Shown in pieces: positions 23,201 to 32,013 of a stretch of DNA of 64,000 nt; positions within the stretch are counted from its first letter, which is position 1; every line of letters begins with the position of its first letter. The translations under genes were made by a program, and so were the position numbers. The notes beneath the pieces were generated by a model that saw only the letters and a list, made by a program, of their open reading frames with translations, had not been told where the DNA came from and ran no database searches. Origin of the DNA: Blastocatellia bacterium (GTDB lineage: Bacteria > Acidobacteriota > Blastocatellia > UBA7656); contig DATENM010000150.1 in NCBI GenBank assembly GCA_035275065.1, forward strand, positions 1 to 64,000, read 5' to 3'.

Positions 23201-26097
23201 CCGCGGCAGTCCTGGTCATGCCCCGGGCCGCATGGCCCCGAACTGTTGCTCGATGTCGTGTCAATCGTGGTGAAGTAGTTGAGCAGGTTCATGCTCACTG
23301 CCTTGATCGAGCCGCCGACGGCGGGCGGCGTCGCCGGGCGCGGATTGGCGACGGTGAAGCTCACAGGGTACGCATTGGTCGGGCGGATGCGCCAGGTGTC
23401 GGCGCCGAACCCAGGGAATGACCAGTGCAGCACGCCGGTCAGGCCATTGACCAGATCGCCGCCGCGGAAGAAGTCAGTGCCCTGCGTGCCGACCGAAAAG
23501 CCGCCGTTGGCTCGCGGGTGATAGACGTACTGCATGCCGTCGGGTTTCGAGAGGTAAGCCTCCTGCGCGTTGTTATCGTCGTCGAGGATAACAACGCGCC
23601 GGGCAAGCTCGTCCTGGTGAGCCAGGTTACCGGCGACGCTGGGCGGCGACGCTTCGGTGAACTGCCGTGGCCGACCGCCCTCGTACAACTCGATCTGACC
23701 GAAGCGCGCGAGTTCAAAATATTCTGAAACGGTCAGCGTATCGACGAAGGTCACGAGCATCCCCTCGCGCGCTTCGTAGAAAGCGTTGATGTCGCCGACA
23801 ATCGGCAGATCAATGGGGGAGGGAGTCACTTGGGCAAGGTTGTTGCCGGCGTTTGTGACGACGACCGAGCCGGCAGTGCCGGCAGTGATCTCGGTCATGT
23901 TGTTGAACTCCGAGACGGTGCCGGTGACTTTCACGCGCTGCCCTTCGGCGACAGCAGACGGGCAGGTATTACAGAAGATAAATATGCCTTCCGAGGTTGC
24001 CGGGTCGGCGTCGGCATCGGCGTCCTCTTCCTGTAAGAAGAAGCCTTGCAGTTTGTCGCTGCCCTGGAAGTTAGCAACCACGACGCCTTCGACCGTGACG
24101 GTCGCGCCGGGGATCGGCGTCGCCGCGCCGTTGCCCTGAACGTCGTGAATCTTGGTGATGTCGTCGTTGACGATGGTGCCCTGGCCCTGCGTGTCCATCC
24201 CGATAGCGTTAGTGATATTGGTGACGTTGACCAAGAAGGTCTCGTCGGTTTCGGGTGTCGTGTCGCCGTTGACCAAAACATCAAAGGTATAGGTCGAAGA
24301 GCCTGCTGGAATGGTCTGGCTGGTGAGCGACTTGGCCGTGTAATCGCCCGGCTGTACCGCTGTGCCGTTAGCCGTCGCAATGTCAAACGTGACGCCGCCG
24401 GCGGGTGCTGGTGCCGATAAGCTGACGGTGAACGTGAAAGTCGTCGTGCCGGCGTTGCCTTCGTTCAGCGACACGTCGTTGATCGTCAGGTTGGGCGCGG
24501 CGTCGTCATTGACAATGGTGCCCTGGCCCTGGCCCTGGCCAGCGGTAACGGTCGCGCCGGTGACGTTGGTGACGTTGACGAAGAAAGTCTCGTTGGTTTC
24601 TGGCGTCGTGTCACCGTTGACCAGCACGGTGAAGCTGTAGGTCGAAGAGCCGGCGGGAATCGTTTGCGCGGTGAGCGATTTCTGCGTGTAATCGCTCGGC
24701 TGGGTCGCCGTGCCGTCAGCCGTCGCAATATCAAAGGTCACGCCGCCCGGGCCTGCCGGCGCGCTGAGGCTGACGGTGAAGGTGAAGCTCGTCGTGCCGG
24801 CGTTGCCTTCGTTCAGCGACACATTGTTAATCGTCAGGTTGGGCAGAGCTACGGCCGCGATAGGCACGAACGCCACACCCTGCATCGCTGTATTCGTCGC
24901 CGCGGTTGCGAGCGTCGTTGGGCTGCCGGTAATCGTCGCGTTGTAACCCGAGGTGTCGGTGAGCGTCCTGAGTGTCGTGCGTGCGGTGATGTAAAGCGTA
25001 ACGGTCGAACCGCTCACGGTCCCGGTGATGCCGCGCGCCGTTGTCACTGCGATTGTGCCGTTCGCCGTCCAATTGCCGCCGACGAGGGAGTATTTTTGGA
25101 TGGTGCCGCCGTCATCGGCGACATAGACGGTATCGACACCGGGCACACCCGCGTCGAGATCGGCGAAGAAAAATCCGTAGGGCGATCCGGTTGCGGTCGG
25201 AAAGCCCGGAAGATTCGTGATCGTCTGTCCGGTCATCGTCGGCGTACCGGTGCCGACGGTGGCGAGGCGGAAGGCGCCGCTCTGCGAGCTGACATACAGC
25301 TGTCCGCCGAAGATGTTCGTCGCGCGCAGGTTCGTCGGGGTCGTGCTGAGCGAGGTGGAGGTCGTCGCTCCCAACGTCGCATAGCGAATCCCGCCGCCGC
25401 CGCTCGTTCCGCTGAGCCAGAGATCCGTTCCGTTCGTCGATGTCGCGCCTCGCGGATTGCCGCCGCTGATCGCGTCAGTGAGCGCCGTCGAGGTGTCGAG
25501 CGTTCCGTTCGCGTCGACGCGGCCGATGACGCGCGGAACGGTCGCCGAGGTGCTGGTAGTGATGCTCACCGTGCCAACCGCGGCGTCGTAGCCTGAGAAC
25601 ACGACGTACTTGCCATCGGTCGAACGGGTCAGGAATCCTTCGGTCGTTGCGGTTCCGCTACAGACCAGCCGGCGTTGCGACCCGACGGTCGTCGTCGGTA
25701 CGGCGATTGACTGCACGAGCGTCCCGCCGGTTGTGTACTCGTCCAGAAAGACGGCGGTGCCGTTTGCTGACAGCGCCGCCGCACCGTCGTTCATGCGGTA
25801 GATGATCAGATTGCCCGGCGTCAGTGCCGCCTGCGGCGCTGCGACGGTTGGTGCCGATTGGCTGCGACGGGCAGCAAGCTCTTGCGCCTGAGCCGGGCGG
25901 CGCGTCGGCAGGCTGACTGTGCCCGCCGCCGATGTGCGCATCGTCGAAAGCAGCGGGAGACAGATAAATAAGGCGACGGCAATCAATCCCGCGAGCAGGC
26001 CCGCCGGTCTGTTTGTCAATGAGTGCGTAATGAGCGTGACGACTCTGGCGCGCGGGGCCGAGTCACGTTTGGGGAAGCGCGTCTCTTTTTTCATCAT
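20290..26097 (-). CDS. Giant secreted ExeM/NucH-type nuclease with Calx-beta, Ig-like and HYR domains
   Basis: A 1935-aa exported protein. A signal segment lies near residues 30-58. A repeat-rich region that may form a beta propeller spans about 60-400. Two Calx-beta domains follow (about 425-535 and 540-645; GNAGTTSFTFTVSLSAP, DYTQKSLTAQTIPAGSSTY). Next come an OB-fold-like segment (KIHDVQGNGAATPIPGATV, about 646-790) and an endonuclease/exonuclease/phosphatase domain (about 934-1265). Its catalytic motifs are SMNLLNYF, FMELEN, VANHFKSKGC, LLGDFNSY, LDYAF and SDHDPVL. Four Ig-like repeats (about 1269-1582) and two HYR-like domains lie downstream, then a short C-terminal domain. Likely an extracellular DNase or phosphodiesterase for nutrient or matrix DNA. 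No cell-wall anchor was recognised. Confidence 0.88.
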   Translation of the reverse strand: MMKKETRFPKRDSAPRARVVTLITHSLTNRPAGLLAGLIAVALFICLPLLSTMRTSAAGTVSLPTRRPAQAQELAARRSQSAPTVAAPQAALTPGNLIIYRMNDGAAALSANGTAVFLDEYTTGGTLVQSIAVPTTTVGSQRRLVCSGTATTEGFLTRSTDGKYVVFSGYDAAVGTVSITTSTSATVPRVIGRVDANGTLDTSTALTDAISGGNPRGATSTNGTDLWLSGTSGGGGIRYATLGATTSTSLSTTPTNLRATNIFGGQLYVSSQSGAFRLATVGTGTPTMTGQTITNLPGFPTATGSPYGFFFADLDAGVPGVDTVYVADDGGTIQKYSLVGGNWTANGTIAVTTARGITGTVSGSTVTLYITARTTLRTLTDTSGYNATITGSPTTLATAATNTAMQGVAFVPIAAVALPNLTINNVSLNEGNAGTTSFTFTVSLSAPAGPGGVTFDIATADGTATQPSDYTQKSLTAQTIPAGSSTYSFTVLVNGDTTPETNETFFVNVTNVTGATVTAGQGQGQGTIVNDDAAPNLTINDVSLNEGNAGTTTFTFTVSLSAPAPAGGVTFDIATANGTAVQPGDYTAKSLTSQTIPAGSSTYTFDVLVNGDTTPETDETFLVNVTNITNAIGMDTQGQGTIVNDDITKIHDVQGNGAATPIPGATVTVEGVVVANFQGSDKLQGFFLQEEDADADADPATSEGIFIFCNTCPSAVAEGQRVKVTGTVSEFNNMTEITAGTAGSVVVTNAGNNLAQVTPSPIDLPIVGDINAFYEAREGMLVTFVDTLTVSEYFELARFGQIELYEGGRPRQFTEASPPSVAGNLAHQDELARRVVILDDDNNAQEAYLSKPDGMQYVYHPRANGGFSVGTQGTDFFRGGDLVNGLTGVLHWSFPGFGADTWRIRPTNAYPVSFTVANPRPATPPAVGGSIKAVSMNLLNYFTTIDTTSSNSSGPCGPGHDQDCRGADSVAELNRQRERASIVVCSLNADIYAFMELENTTPSDTITDLLGAINARCGGAHPYAFVNTGGTLGTDAIRVQLIYRTGIVSPVGSPLVDLDPIHNRPPTAQTFDVVDPANPAFGERFTVVANHFKSKGCPGTGADADANDGQGCFNDRRTQQASRLLTWINSTVLPAAGDPDILLLGDFNSYAQENPVTTLESGGFSDMETVFHGANAYSYLFSGELGHLDYAFASSSLLAKITGADAWHINADEVDLFDYNDEVKDAGESTFEEKPDGSALVPPRVVFQPGTPYRASDHDPVLVGLFPPCDYTATPTITPGGPTTFCTGDSVVLSSSSADGYQWNLDGSPIGGATSQQYTATASGSYTVTITVGDCMKTSEPTTVTVNPIPPTPTITPGGPTTFCQGGSVTLTSSSASGNQWYLNGSPIGGATGQQYIATANGSYTVTVTASGCTSAASNATTVTVNPTPPTPTITPGGPTTFCAGGSVTLTSSSASGNQWYLDSSPIGGATGQQYVATANGSYTVTVTASGCTSAASSPVVVTVNPIPPTPTITPGGPTTFCQGGSVTLTSSSASGNQWYLNSSPIGGATGQQYVATANGSYTVTVTASGCTSAPSAATTVTVVPPPTTASVGPNQTIAPGGTTAGLGGNTPTSGNGTWTVQSGGTGTFSGLHTGNSTFTHTGGTGPIVLRWTIANPPCADSFAQVTINIGAAPSITCPASPVIAAAATGQCAANVNYTVTASGLPAPTVVCSPPPGASFPVGMTTVSCTASNGVSPNATCSFTVKVNDTQPPVFTNGCPAAISTVTPITCPISTSQTVTYATPAISDNCPGATVACVPPSGSVFATGTTSVTCTATDASGNTATCSFAVRVWTGCLQDESNPGNVVLFDAQTGDYQFCCNGVVTATGTGTLTVRGCTVSFDHIKGNRKIKITADMAVKRGTATLIIANQTTCVITDQNMANNTCTCPSVAQSKH
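21353..22300 (-). repeat. Four tandem 237-base repeats encoding Ig-like domains
   Basis: The string cctcccggcgtgatcgt, or a one- or two-base variant, recurs at 21548, 21785, 22022 and 22256, a period of 237 bases (79 codons), the last interval being 234. The three promoter-distal units are nearly identical over long stretches, including the coding sequence for GSVTLTSSSASGNQWYL, which points to recent duplication or gene conversion. The first unit (22070-22290) has diverged. Confidence 0.9.
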
Positions 26098-26534
26098 GAT
26101 TAAACACCTAACTCTTGCCGCGCGGCGGATCAGGATACGCCCAGCACAGAATAGAGCTTTCCTTTCACCTAAACTTCGAAATGTTTTTAGGAATCGGGCC
26201 TAAAGGATCACGACTATCGAGTCGAGGCGTAATTTTATCCGAGCCCTGGCGCAAGAGCAAGCCCCCGTAGTCGTGAAAGAGAGAATTAAGTTACTCTTAA
26301 CCGCGGCTCGGTCGCTGGCCGATTCGACGGGCGGCAAGTTTTGCCGCCGCGCTCCTTTTGCGCTAGGCGGCTGGCGGCGAATGCTATAGAATGCTTCCTC
26401 TTTTTGGGGATGGTTTCCTTCACGCAAAACCCCCAACAGTTTTTCTATTGAAAGGAGTGCCCCCACTCTGCATGGTGTGCCTAGGCCGATCCCCCTGCCT
26501 GGCAAGCGCGGCGAGAGACGGGCTTTGAACAAAG
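26098..26534. other. 437-base divergent control region between two giant secreted-protein genes
   Basis: It must contain promoters for both genes. On the plus side TATAGAAT at 26385-26392 is a candidate -10 with no good -35, and tttttgggga ... ccccaacagttttt (about 26401-26444) can form a weak stem. GAAAGGAGTG at 26448-26457 resembles a ribosome-binding site but lies too far from ATG 26535. I could not match the leader to a known riboswitch. AT-rich stretches near 26150-26240 probably serve the minus-strand gene. Confidence 0.4.
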
Positions 26535-29500
26535 ATGAAAATATCACTTCCAGGTCGCGGGCGGCGCACCGGCGTTTCTCGCAAAGCGGGACTCCACACA
26601 CAGGCCAGTCGATCTCTATCAAGAAGACAGTGGCTTATCCCGTCCGTCGCCACGGTCGCGCTCGTCGCCATGCTTTCGATTGCCATCGTACAGGCGGCCA
26701 TCTCTTTATCAACATCTACGCCCTACACACAAAACTTTGACAGCATGGGGACATCGGCGACGGCGACCCTGCCGACCGATTGGAAGGTAGACAAACAGTC
26801 AGTCGTGCGCACCGTCGGCACTTACGCCGCGGCGGTCACCGCGACCTCGCTTGCCGGGGGGGCCAATCTATCAAGCAGTGCCGCCAATGGCATCTACAAT
26901 TTTGGCTCAGGGACGACGACGACCGGAGCTGACCGGGCGGTGGGATTCCTTTCCTCCAGTAGCGGCACGCAGAGCGGCAATCTCTACGCGCAGTTCGTCA
27001 ACAACACCGGCGGCAATCTCAGCGGCTTGCAGATTTCTTATGATGTTGAGAAGTATCGCAACGGCACGAATGCGAGCGGCTTCAGCATCCAGTTGTACTA
27101 CTCCACCGACGGGTCAGCATGGACGAGCGCCGGCGCGAATTTTCTTACGAGCTTTGCCGGAGCCAACGCCGACAGCAACGGCTTTGCGACGGCCCCCGGA
27201 GCGACCAGCTCCGTAAGCAATCAGACCCTGACGGTGACTATCGCCAATGGCGGCAATTTCTATCTGGCGTGGAACTACTCGGTGACGAGCGGCAGCACCA
27301 CTTCCAGCGCCCAGGCGCTTGCGGTGGATAACGTTTCGGTGCTGGGCATCGGCGGCGGCGGCTCGACCAACCCGGCGGGAGTTGGCGCGGCGAGCCCTTC
27401 GTCCGTCGTTCGGGGCAACACGACGCTGCTGACCGTCACGGTGACGCCCGGCAGTGGCCCTGCAAGCACAGGGCTGGCGGTGACGGCTGATCTCACGTCC
27501 ATCGGCGGCTCGGCGACGCAGGCGTTTCTTGATGACGGCATGAATGGCGATGCGAGCGCCGGCGACAACATCTTCTCGTACAACGCCTCCGTCCCCGTGG
27601 GCACCAGCGTAGGCATGAAGAGCCTGCCGTTTACAGTCAGCGACGCGCAGATGCGGACGGGCACGGGATCAATCTCGCTGACGGTCACGGCGCCCGGGGG
27701 CAGCATCCGCATCCACGACATCCAGGGGGCGGGCCACACTTCGCCGCTCGTCGGCACGGCGGTAAGTGGCGTGCCGGGCATCGTCACGGCGCTGGTCTCG
27801 AACGGCTTCTATCTGCAAGACCCGACGCCCGACGCCGACGACGCCACCAGCGAAGGCATCTTCGTCTTCACCTCGTCGGCGCCGACCGTGAGCGTCGGCC
27901 ATTCGGTGACGGTCAGCGGCAACGTCCAGGAGTTCCGCCCAGGAGGCGCGAGCAGCACCAGCCTGACGATCACGGAAATCGCTTCGCCCACCATCGCCAT
28001 CGTATCAACCGGCAACCCGCTGCCGACCGCCACCGTCATCGGCACCGGCGGGCGCGTCCCGCCGACAACCGTGATTGAAGATGACGCGTCGGGCGGCAGC
28101 GTCGAAAACGCCGGCAGCATCTTTGATCCGGCCTCTGACGGCATCGATTTCTACGAGAGCCTTGAAGGCATGCGCGTGCAGATCAACGACGCCGTCGCGG
28201 TCAGCCACACCGTAGACTTCACCTCTAACCGCGAGCTTGCCGTGCTCGGCGACAATGGCACTAACGCCGGCATCCGCACCGCGCGCGGCGGCATCGTCAT
28301 CCGCTCGACGGACTATAACCCGGAGCGTGTCATTCTCAACGACCTGATTACCGGCGGCCCGACCTTGCCGGCGGCCAACGTCAGCGACACCTTCCCCGGC
28401 CCTATCGTCGGCGTGATGGATTACACTTTCAACAACTATAAGCTCCAGGTGCAGACGCTGCCGGCTATGGTCTCGGGCGGCCTGGCCCTGGAGACCGCGA
28501 CGCCTGCGGGAACGGATCAGATCGCCATCGCCACGTTCAACTGCGAGAACCTCGACCCCACCGATGGGACGGCCAGATTCGACGCGCTTGCGGATGTCAT
28601 CGTCAACCGCCTGAAGTCGCCCGACCTGGTCACCCTGGAAGAGATTCAGGACAACAATGGCGCGACCAGCGACGGCACGGTTAGCGCCAGCACGACGATG
28701 GGCATGATGATCTCGGCCATCCAGTCGGCGGGCGGGCCGACTTACCAGTACCGCCAGATCAACCCTGTGAACAACGCCGATGGCGGCGAGCCGGGCGGCA
28801 ACATCCGTCAGGTCTTCATGTTCCGCACAGACCGCGGCCTGAGCTTCATTGACCGCGCCGGTGGGACTTCGACCGCCGCGACCACCGTTGTCAGCGGCGC
28901 CAATGGGCCGGAGCTTTCTTTCAGCCCGGGCCGCGTTGACCCGACAAACTCGGCATGGAACTCCAGCCGCAAGCCGCTGGCCGGCGAGTTCATGTACAAC
29001 GGCACACACTTTTTTGTTATCGGCAACCACTTCAACTCGAAGGGCGGCGACCAGCCGCTGTTCGGGCGCTTCCAGCCGCCGACGCTCAGCAGCGAGACGC
29101 AACGCCTACAGCAGGCGCAGATCGTCCATGACTTCGTCAATTCGATCCTGACGCTGGACGCCAACGCCAGCGTCGTCGTCCTCGGCGACCTCAACGACTT
29201 CGAGTTTTCCAACCCGCTGGTTACCTTGAAGGGCAGCATCCTCCACGCCCTGATCGAATCGCTGCCGCAGAACGAGCGCTACTCTTACAACTTCGACGGC
29301 AATGCGCAGACGCTCGATCACATTCTGATCAGCAACCGCCTGTTCAACAGCGTGCCGTTCGTCTTTGACGTGGTTCATGTCAACTCTGAATTTGCCGTGC
29401 AGACGAGCGACCATGACCCGTCGGTCGTTCGCCTGACGCTGTCGCCGACCGCCGCCCGGTTAGACGACTTCAGCGCCACCGTCGAAGGCAATGAAGTCCT

Positions 29501-31931
29501 GCTGCGCTGGCAGACCGGCGAAGAGACGGACAACCTGGGCTTCAACCTCTACCGCGAAGTCAGCGGCCAGCGCCGGCGCATCACCCCGCAACTGGTTGCC
29601 GGCTCGGCGCTCGTCGCCGGTCCCGGCACGCGGCTCGGCGCCGGGCGCTCTTATTCGTGGTGGGACACGTCGCAAGGCGGGGCGGGAGCCCGTTACTGGC
29701 TCGAAGAGATTGACCTCAAGGGCGAAAGCCGCTGGCACGGGCCGGTGACCGTCAAAGCGTCGGGCAGCGGCAAGCGCTCGGTGACCCGCGAGCGCCAGGC
29801 CATGACGCTCAGCATGCTGGGGCGTGAGCAAATCCAGGAAGGCGTGACGCGGCCCGTCGAAGCGACGGCTGACGAGGTGCAACTGGCGGCGAAGTCGCCT
29901 GCGGGCGTCAACCTCGGCAATCAACCGGCGGTGAAGATCGCCATCAATCACGAAGGCTGGTATCGCGTCACGCAGCCGGAGCTGGTGCGCGCCGGCCTGA
30001 GCCCGAAAGCCGATTCGCGATTGCTGCAACTTTATGTTGATGGGCGCGAGCAGCCGATGCTGGTCAGCAGTAAGAACGGCACGCGCTTTACCGGCACCGA
30101 CGCCATCGAATTCTATGGCATGGGGCTGGACACGGCGGCGTCGAACACGCGCATCTACTGGCTGACGGTCGGCTCGCAGCCGGGCCAGCGCATTCAGCAA
30201 CAGAAAGGCGCGGGCGTCGCCGACACGCCGACGAGCTTCGCCTACACCGTCGAGCGTAAAGATCGCACCATCTACTTCTCATCGCTGCGCAACGGCGAGC
30301 GCGAGAACTTCTTTGGCGCCATCGTCTCGCATATACCGGTTGATCAAGCGATCACCCTGCAACACATGGCGGCGAAGGCGGCGAGCGAGACGACGCTCGA
30401 AATCGCCCTGCAAGGGGTCACCGATCTGCCGCACCGCGTGCAGATTCTGTTGAACGGCGTGGCGGTCGGCGAAGCGACTTTCGATGGCCAGAGCGCCACC
30501 ACCGTCAGAATGCCGCTTGCGGCGGGCTTGCTCAAAGAAGGGGCGAACGTCGTCAACCTGACTGCGCATGGCGACCCGTCTGATCTTAGTCTGGTAGATT
30601 ACATTCGCGTCACCTACCCGCACACCTACACCGCCGACAATAACAGCTTGCGGCTGACGGTCGCAGGCAACCAGCCGTTGATGATCGATGGTTTCAGCAG
30701 CAGCGCCATCCGCGTCTTTGACGTGACCAGCATAGCGGCGCCGCAAGAGATCATCGGCACCACGCGAGCGACACAGGCGGGCTATGGCGTGTGGGCGATG
30801 GCTACTGGCAGCGGGCCGCGTCGCTTGCTGGTGATGACCGACGACCAGGCGCAGCGGGCGGCGGCGATCACTGCCAATCTGCCTTCGAGCTGGCGGCAGC
30901 GGGATCAAGCCGCTGACATGGTCATCATCACCCACGGCAGCTTGATCGGCAGCGCCGCGACCTTGAAGGCTTACAGGGAGAGCCAGGGGCTGCGCGTCGC
31001 CGTCGTTGATGTCGAAGACCTCTTCGACGAATTCAGCTACGGCAACAAGAGCGCCGATGCGATCAGAGACTTTCTCGGCTACGCCGCGACGAAATGGCAG
31101 CGGGCGCCGCGCTTCGTGCTGTTGCTCGGCGACGCCAGCTACGACCCGAAGAATTATCTCGGGCGCGGCGAATTCGATCTCGTGCCGACGAAGCTGATAG
31201 ACACGCAGTTCATGGAGACCGCTTCGGATGACTGGCTGGCCGACTTCAACGGTGCGGGGAAGGCCGAGATGGCCGTCGGTCGCCTGCCCGTGCGCGGCGC
31301 GGACGAGGCGGCGCGGATGATTGAGAAGATCATCAGCTATGAGGGCGCGGCGGCAGTCGGCGGCGCGCTCATCGTCAGCGACAGCAGCGACAGCTTTGCC
31401 TTTGACCGGGCCGGCGATCAACTGCGAGCGCTGATACCGGCCACGGTTGCGGTCGAGCAGATTGATCGCGGCCAGATGGGCACGGCTCAGGCGAAGCGCG
31501 CCTTGCTCGACAGCCTCGGGCGCGGCCAGCGCGTCGTCAATTATCAGGGCCACGGCTCGGTAGACCTGTGGCGCGATAGTCTGTTCACGGCTGCCGACGC
31601 CCGCGGCCTGACCAACGGCGGCCGGCTGCCGCTGTTTGTGGCGATGACCTGCCTGAATGGCTATTTTCAGGATACCGCCACGGACAGTCTGGCCGAGTCA
31701 TTGCTGAAAGCCGAGCGCGGCGGCGCCATCGCCGTGTGGGCTTCGTCGGGCATCACGCAGCCCGCGGGGCAGTCGCAGATGAATCAGCAGCTCTACCGAC
31801 TGCTGTTTGATGAGAACGGCGGGCGCGGCACGCTCGGCGAGCTGACCTTGAAAGCCAAGGCGAAGATCAGCGACCCGGACATTCGCCGGACGTGGATTCT
31901 CTTTGGCGATCCGGCGACCGCATGGCGATAG
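26535..31931 (+). CDS. Secreted chimera: ExeM/NucH-type nuclease fused to C25 (gingipain-type) cysteine protease
   Basis: A 1798-aa protein with an N-terminal membrane or signal helix (residues 33-56) and a beta-rich domain (60-275). An OB-like segment (IRIHDIQGAGHTSPLVG) starts near 391. An endonuclease/exonuclease/phosphatase domain follows at about 660-965 (IATFNCENL, LVTLEEIQDN, GNHFNSKGGD, VLGDLNDF, LDHILIS, SDHDPSV). After a fibronectin-like region (975-1080) and a C25 pro-domain-like region (1130-1440) comes the peptidase (about 1455-1798), with His1673 (YQGHGSVDLW) and Cys1706 (AMTCLNGYF) as the expected catalytic dyad and LLLGDASYDP upstream. One chain would carry DNA- and protein-degrading activity. 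A terminator follows. The start has only weak support (no clear Shine-Dalgarno). Confidence 0.87.
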   Translation: MKISLPGRGRRTGVSRKAGLHTQASRSLSRRQWLIPSVATVALVAMLSIAIVQAAISLSTSTPYTQNFDSMGTSATATLPTDWKVDKQSVVRTVGTYAAAVTATSLAGGANLSSSAANGIYNFGSGTTTTGADRAVGFLSSSSGTQSGNLYAQFVNNTGGNLSGLQISYDVEKYRNGTNASGFSIQLYYSTDGSAWTSAGANFLTSFAGANADSNGFATAPGATSSVSNQTLTVTIANGGNFYLAWNYSVTSGSTTSSAQALAVDNVSVLGIGGGGSTNPAGVGAASPSSVVRGNTTLLTVTVTPGSGPASTGLAVTADLTSIGGSATQAFLDDGMNGDASAGDNIFSYNASVPVGTSVGMKSLPFTVSDAQMRTGTGSISLTVTAPGGSIRIHDIQGAGHTSPLVGTAVSGVPGIVTALVSNGFYLQDPTPDADDATSEGIFVFTSSAPTVSVGHSVTVSGNVQEFRPGGASSTSLTITEIASPTIAIVSTGNPLPTATVIGTGGRVPPTTVIEDDASGGSVENAGSIFDPASDGIDFYESLEGMRVQINDAVAVSHTVDFTSNRELAVLGDNGTNAGIRTARGGIVIRSTDYNPERVILNDLITGGPTLPAANVSDTFPGPIVGVMDYTFNNYKLQVQTLPAMVSGGLALETATPAGTDQIAIATFNCENLDPTDGTARFDALADVIVNRLKSPDLVTLEEIQDNNGATSDGTVSASTTMGMMISAIQSAGGPTYQYRQINPVNNADGGEPGGNIRQVFMFRTDRGLSFIDRAGGTSTAATTVVSGANGPELSFSPGRVDPTNSAWNSSRKPLAGEFMYNGTHFFVIGNHFNSKGGDQPLFGRFQPPTLSSETQRLQQAQIVHDFVNSILTLDANASVVVLGDLNDFEFSNPLVTLKGSILHALIESLPQNERYSYNFDGNAQTLDHILISNRLFNSVPFVFDVVHVNSEFAVQTSDHDPSVVRLTLSPTAARLDDFSATVEGNEVLLRWQTGEETDNLGFNLYREVSGQRRRITPQLVAGSALVAGPGTRLGAGRSYSWWDTSQGGAGARYWLEEIDLKGESRWHGPVTVKASGSGKRSVTRERQAMTLSMLGREQIQEGVTRPVEATADEVQLAAKSPAGVNLGNQPAVKIAINHEGWYRVTQPELVRAGLSPKADSRLLQLYVDGREQPMLVSSKNGTRFTGTDAIEFYGMGLDTAASNTRIYWLTVGSQPGQRIQQQKGAGVADTPTSFAYTVERKDRTIYFSSLRNGERENFFGAIVSHIPVDQAITLQHMAAKAASETTLEIALQGVTDLPHRVQILLNGVAVGEATFDGQSATTVRMPLAAGLLKEGANVVNLTAHGDPSDLSLVDYIRVTYPHTYTADNNSLRLTVAGNQPLMIDGFSSSAIRVFDVTSIAAPQEIIGTTRATQAGYGVWAMATGSGPRRLLVMTDDQAQRAAAITANLPSSWRQRDQAADMVIITHGSLIGSAATLKAYRESQGLRVAVVDVEDLFDEFSYGNKSADAIRDFLGYAATKWQRAPRFVLLLGDASYDPKNYLGRGEFDLVPTKLIDTQFMETASDDWLADFNGAGKAEMAVGRLPVRGADEAARMIEKIISYEGAAAVGGALIVSDSSDSFAFDRAGDQLRALIPATVAVEQIDRGQMGTAQAKRALLDSLGRGQRVVNYQGHGSVDLWRDSLFTAADARGLTNGGRLPLFVAMTCLNGYFQDTATDSLAESLLKAERGGAIAVWASSGITQPAGQSQMNQQLYRLLFDENGGRGTLGELTLKAKAKISDPDIRRTWILFGDPATAWR

Positions 31932-31950
31932 TCGGTTGAAGCCTGCGAAG

Positions 31951-31985
31951 GGGTAGCGCGGACGCGAGTCTGTGCTACCCTTTTT
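31951..31985 (+). terminator. Intrinsic terminator after the nuclease-C25 gene
   Basis: gggtagcgcggac / gtctgtgctaccc forms a 13-bp stem (two G-T pairs) capped by a GCGA loop, then TTTTT. It is 20 bases after the stop codon. Confidence 0.88.
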
Positions 31986-32013
31986 AATTTGAGCTTAGAG
32001 AGGGAGTGAGAAG

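Noticed and set aside
26360..26534. A c-di-GMP or other riboswitch upstream of the nuclease-C25 gene
   Set aside because: The short G/C-rich stems do not show the conserved GEMM or other known aptamer sequence; the leader is only described as unassigned.
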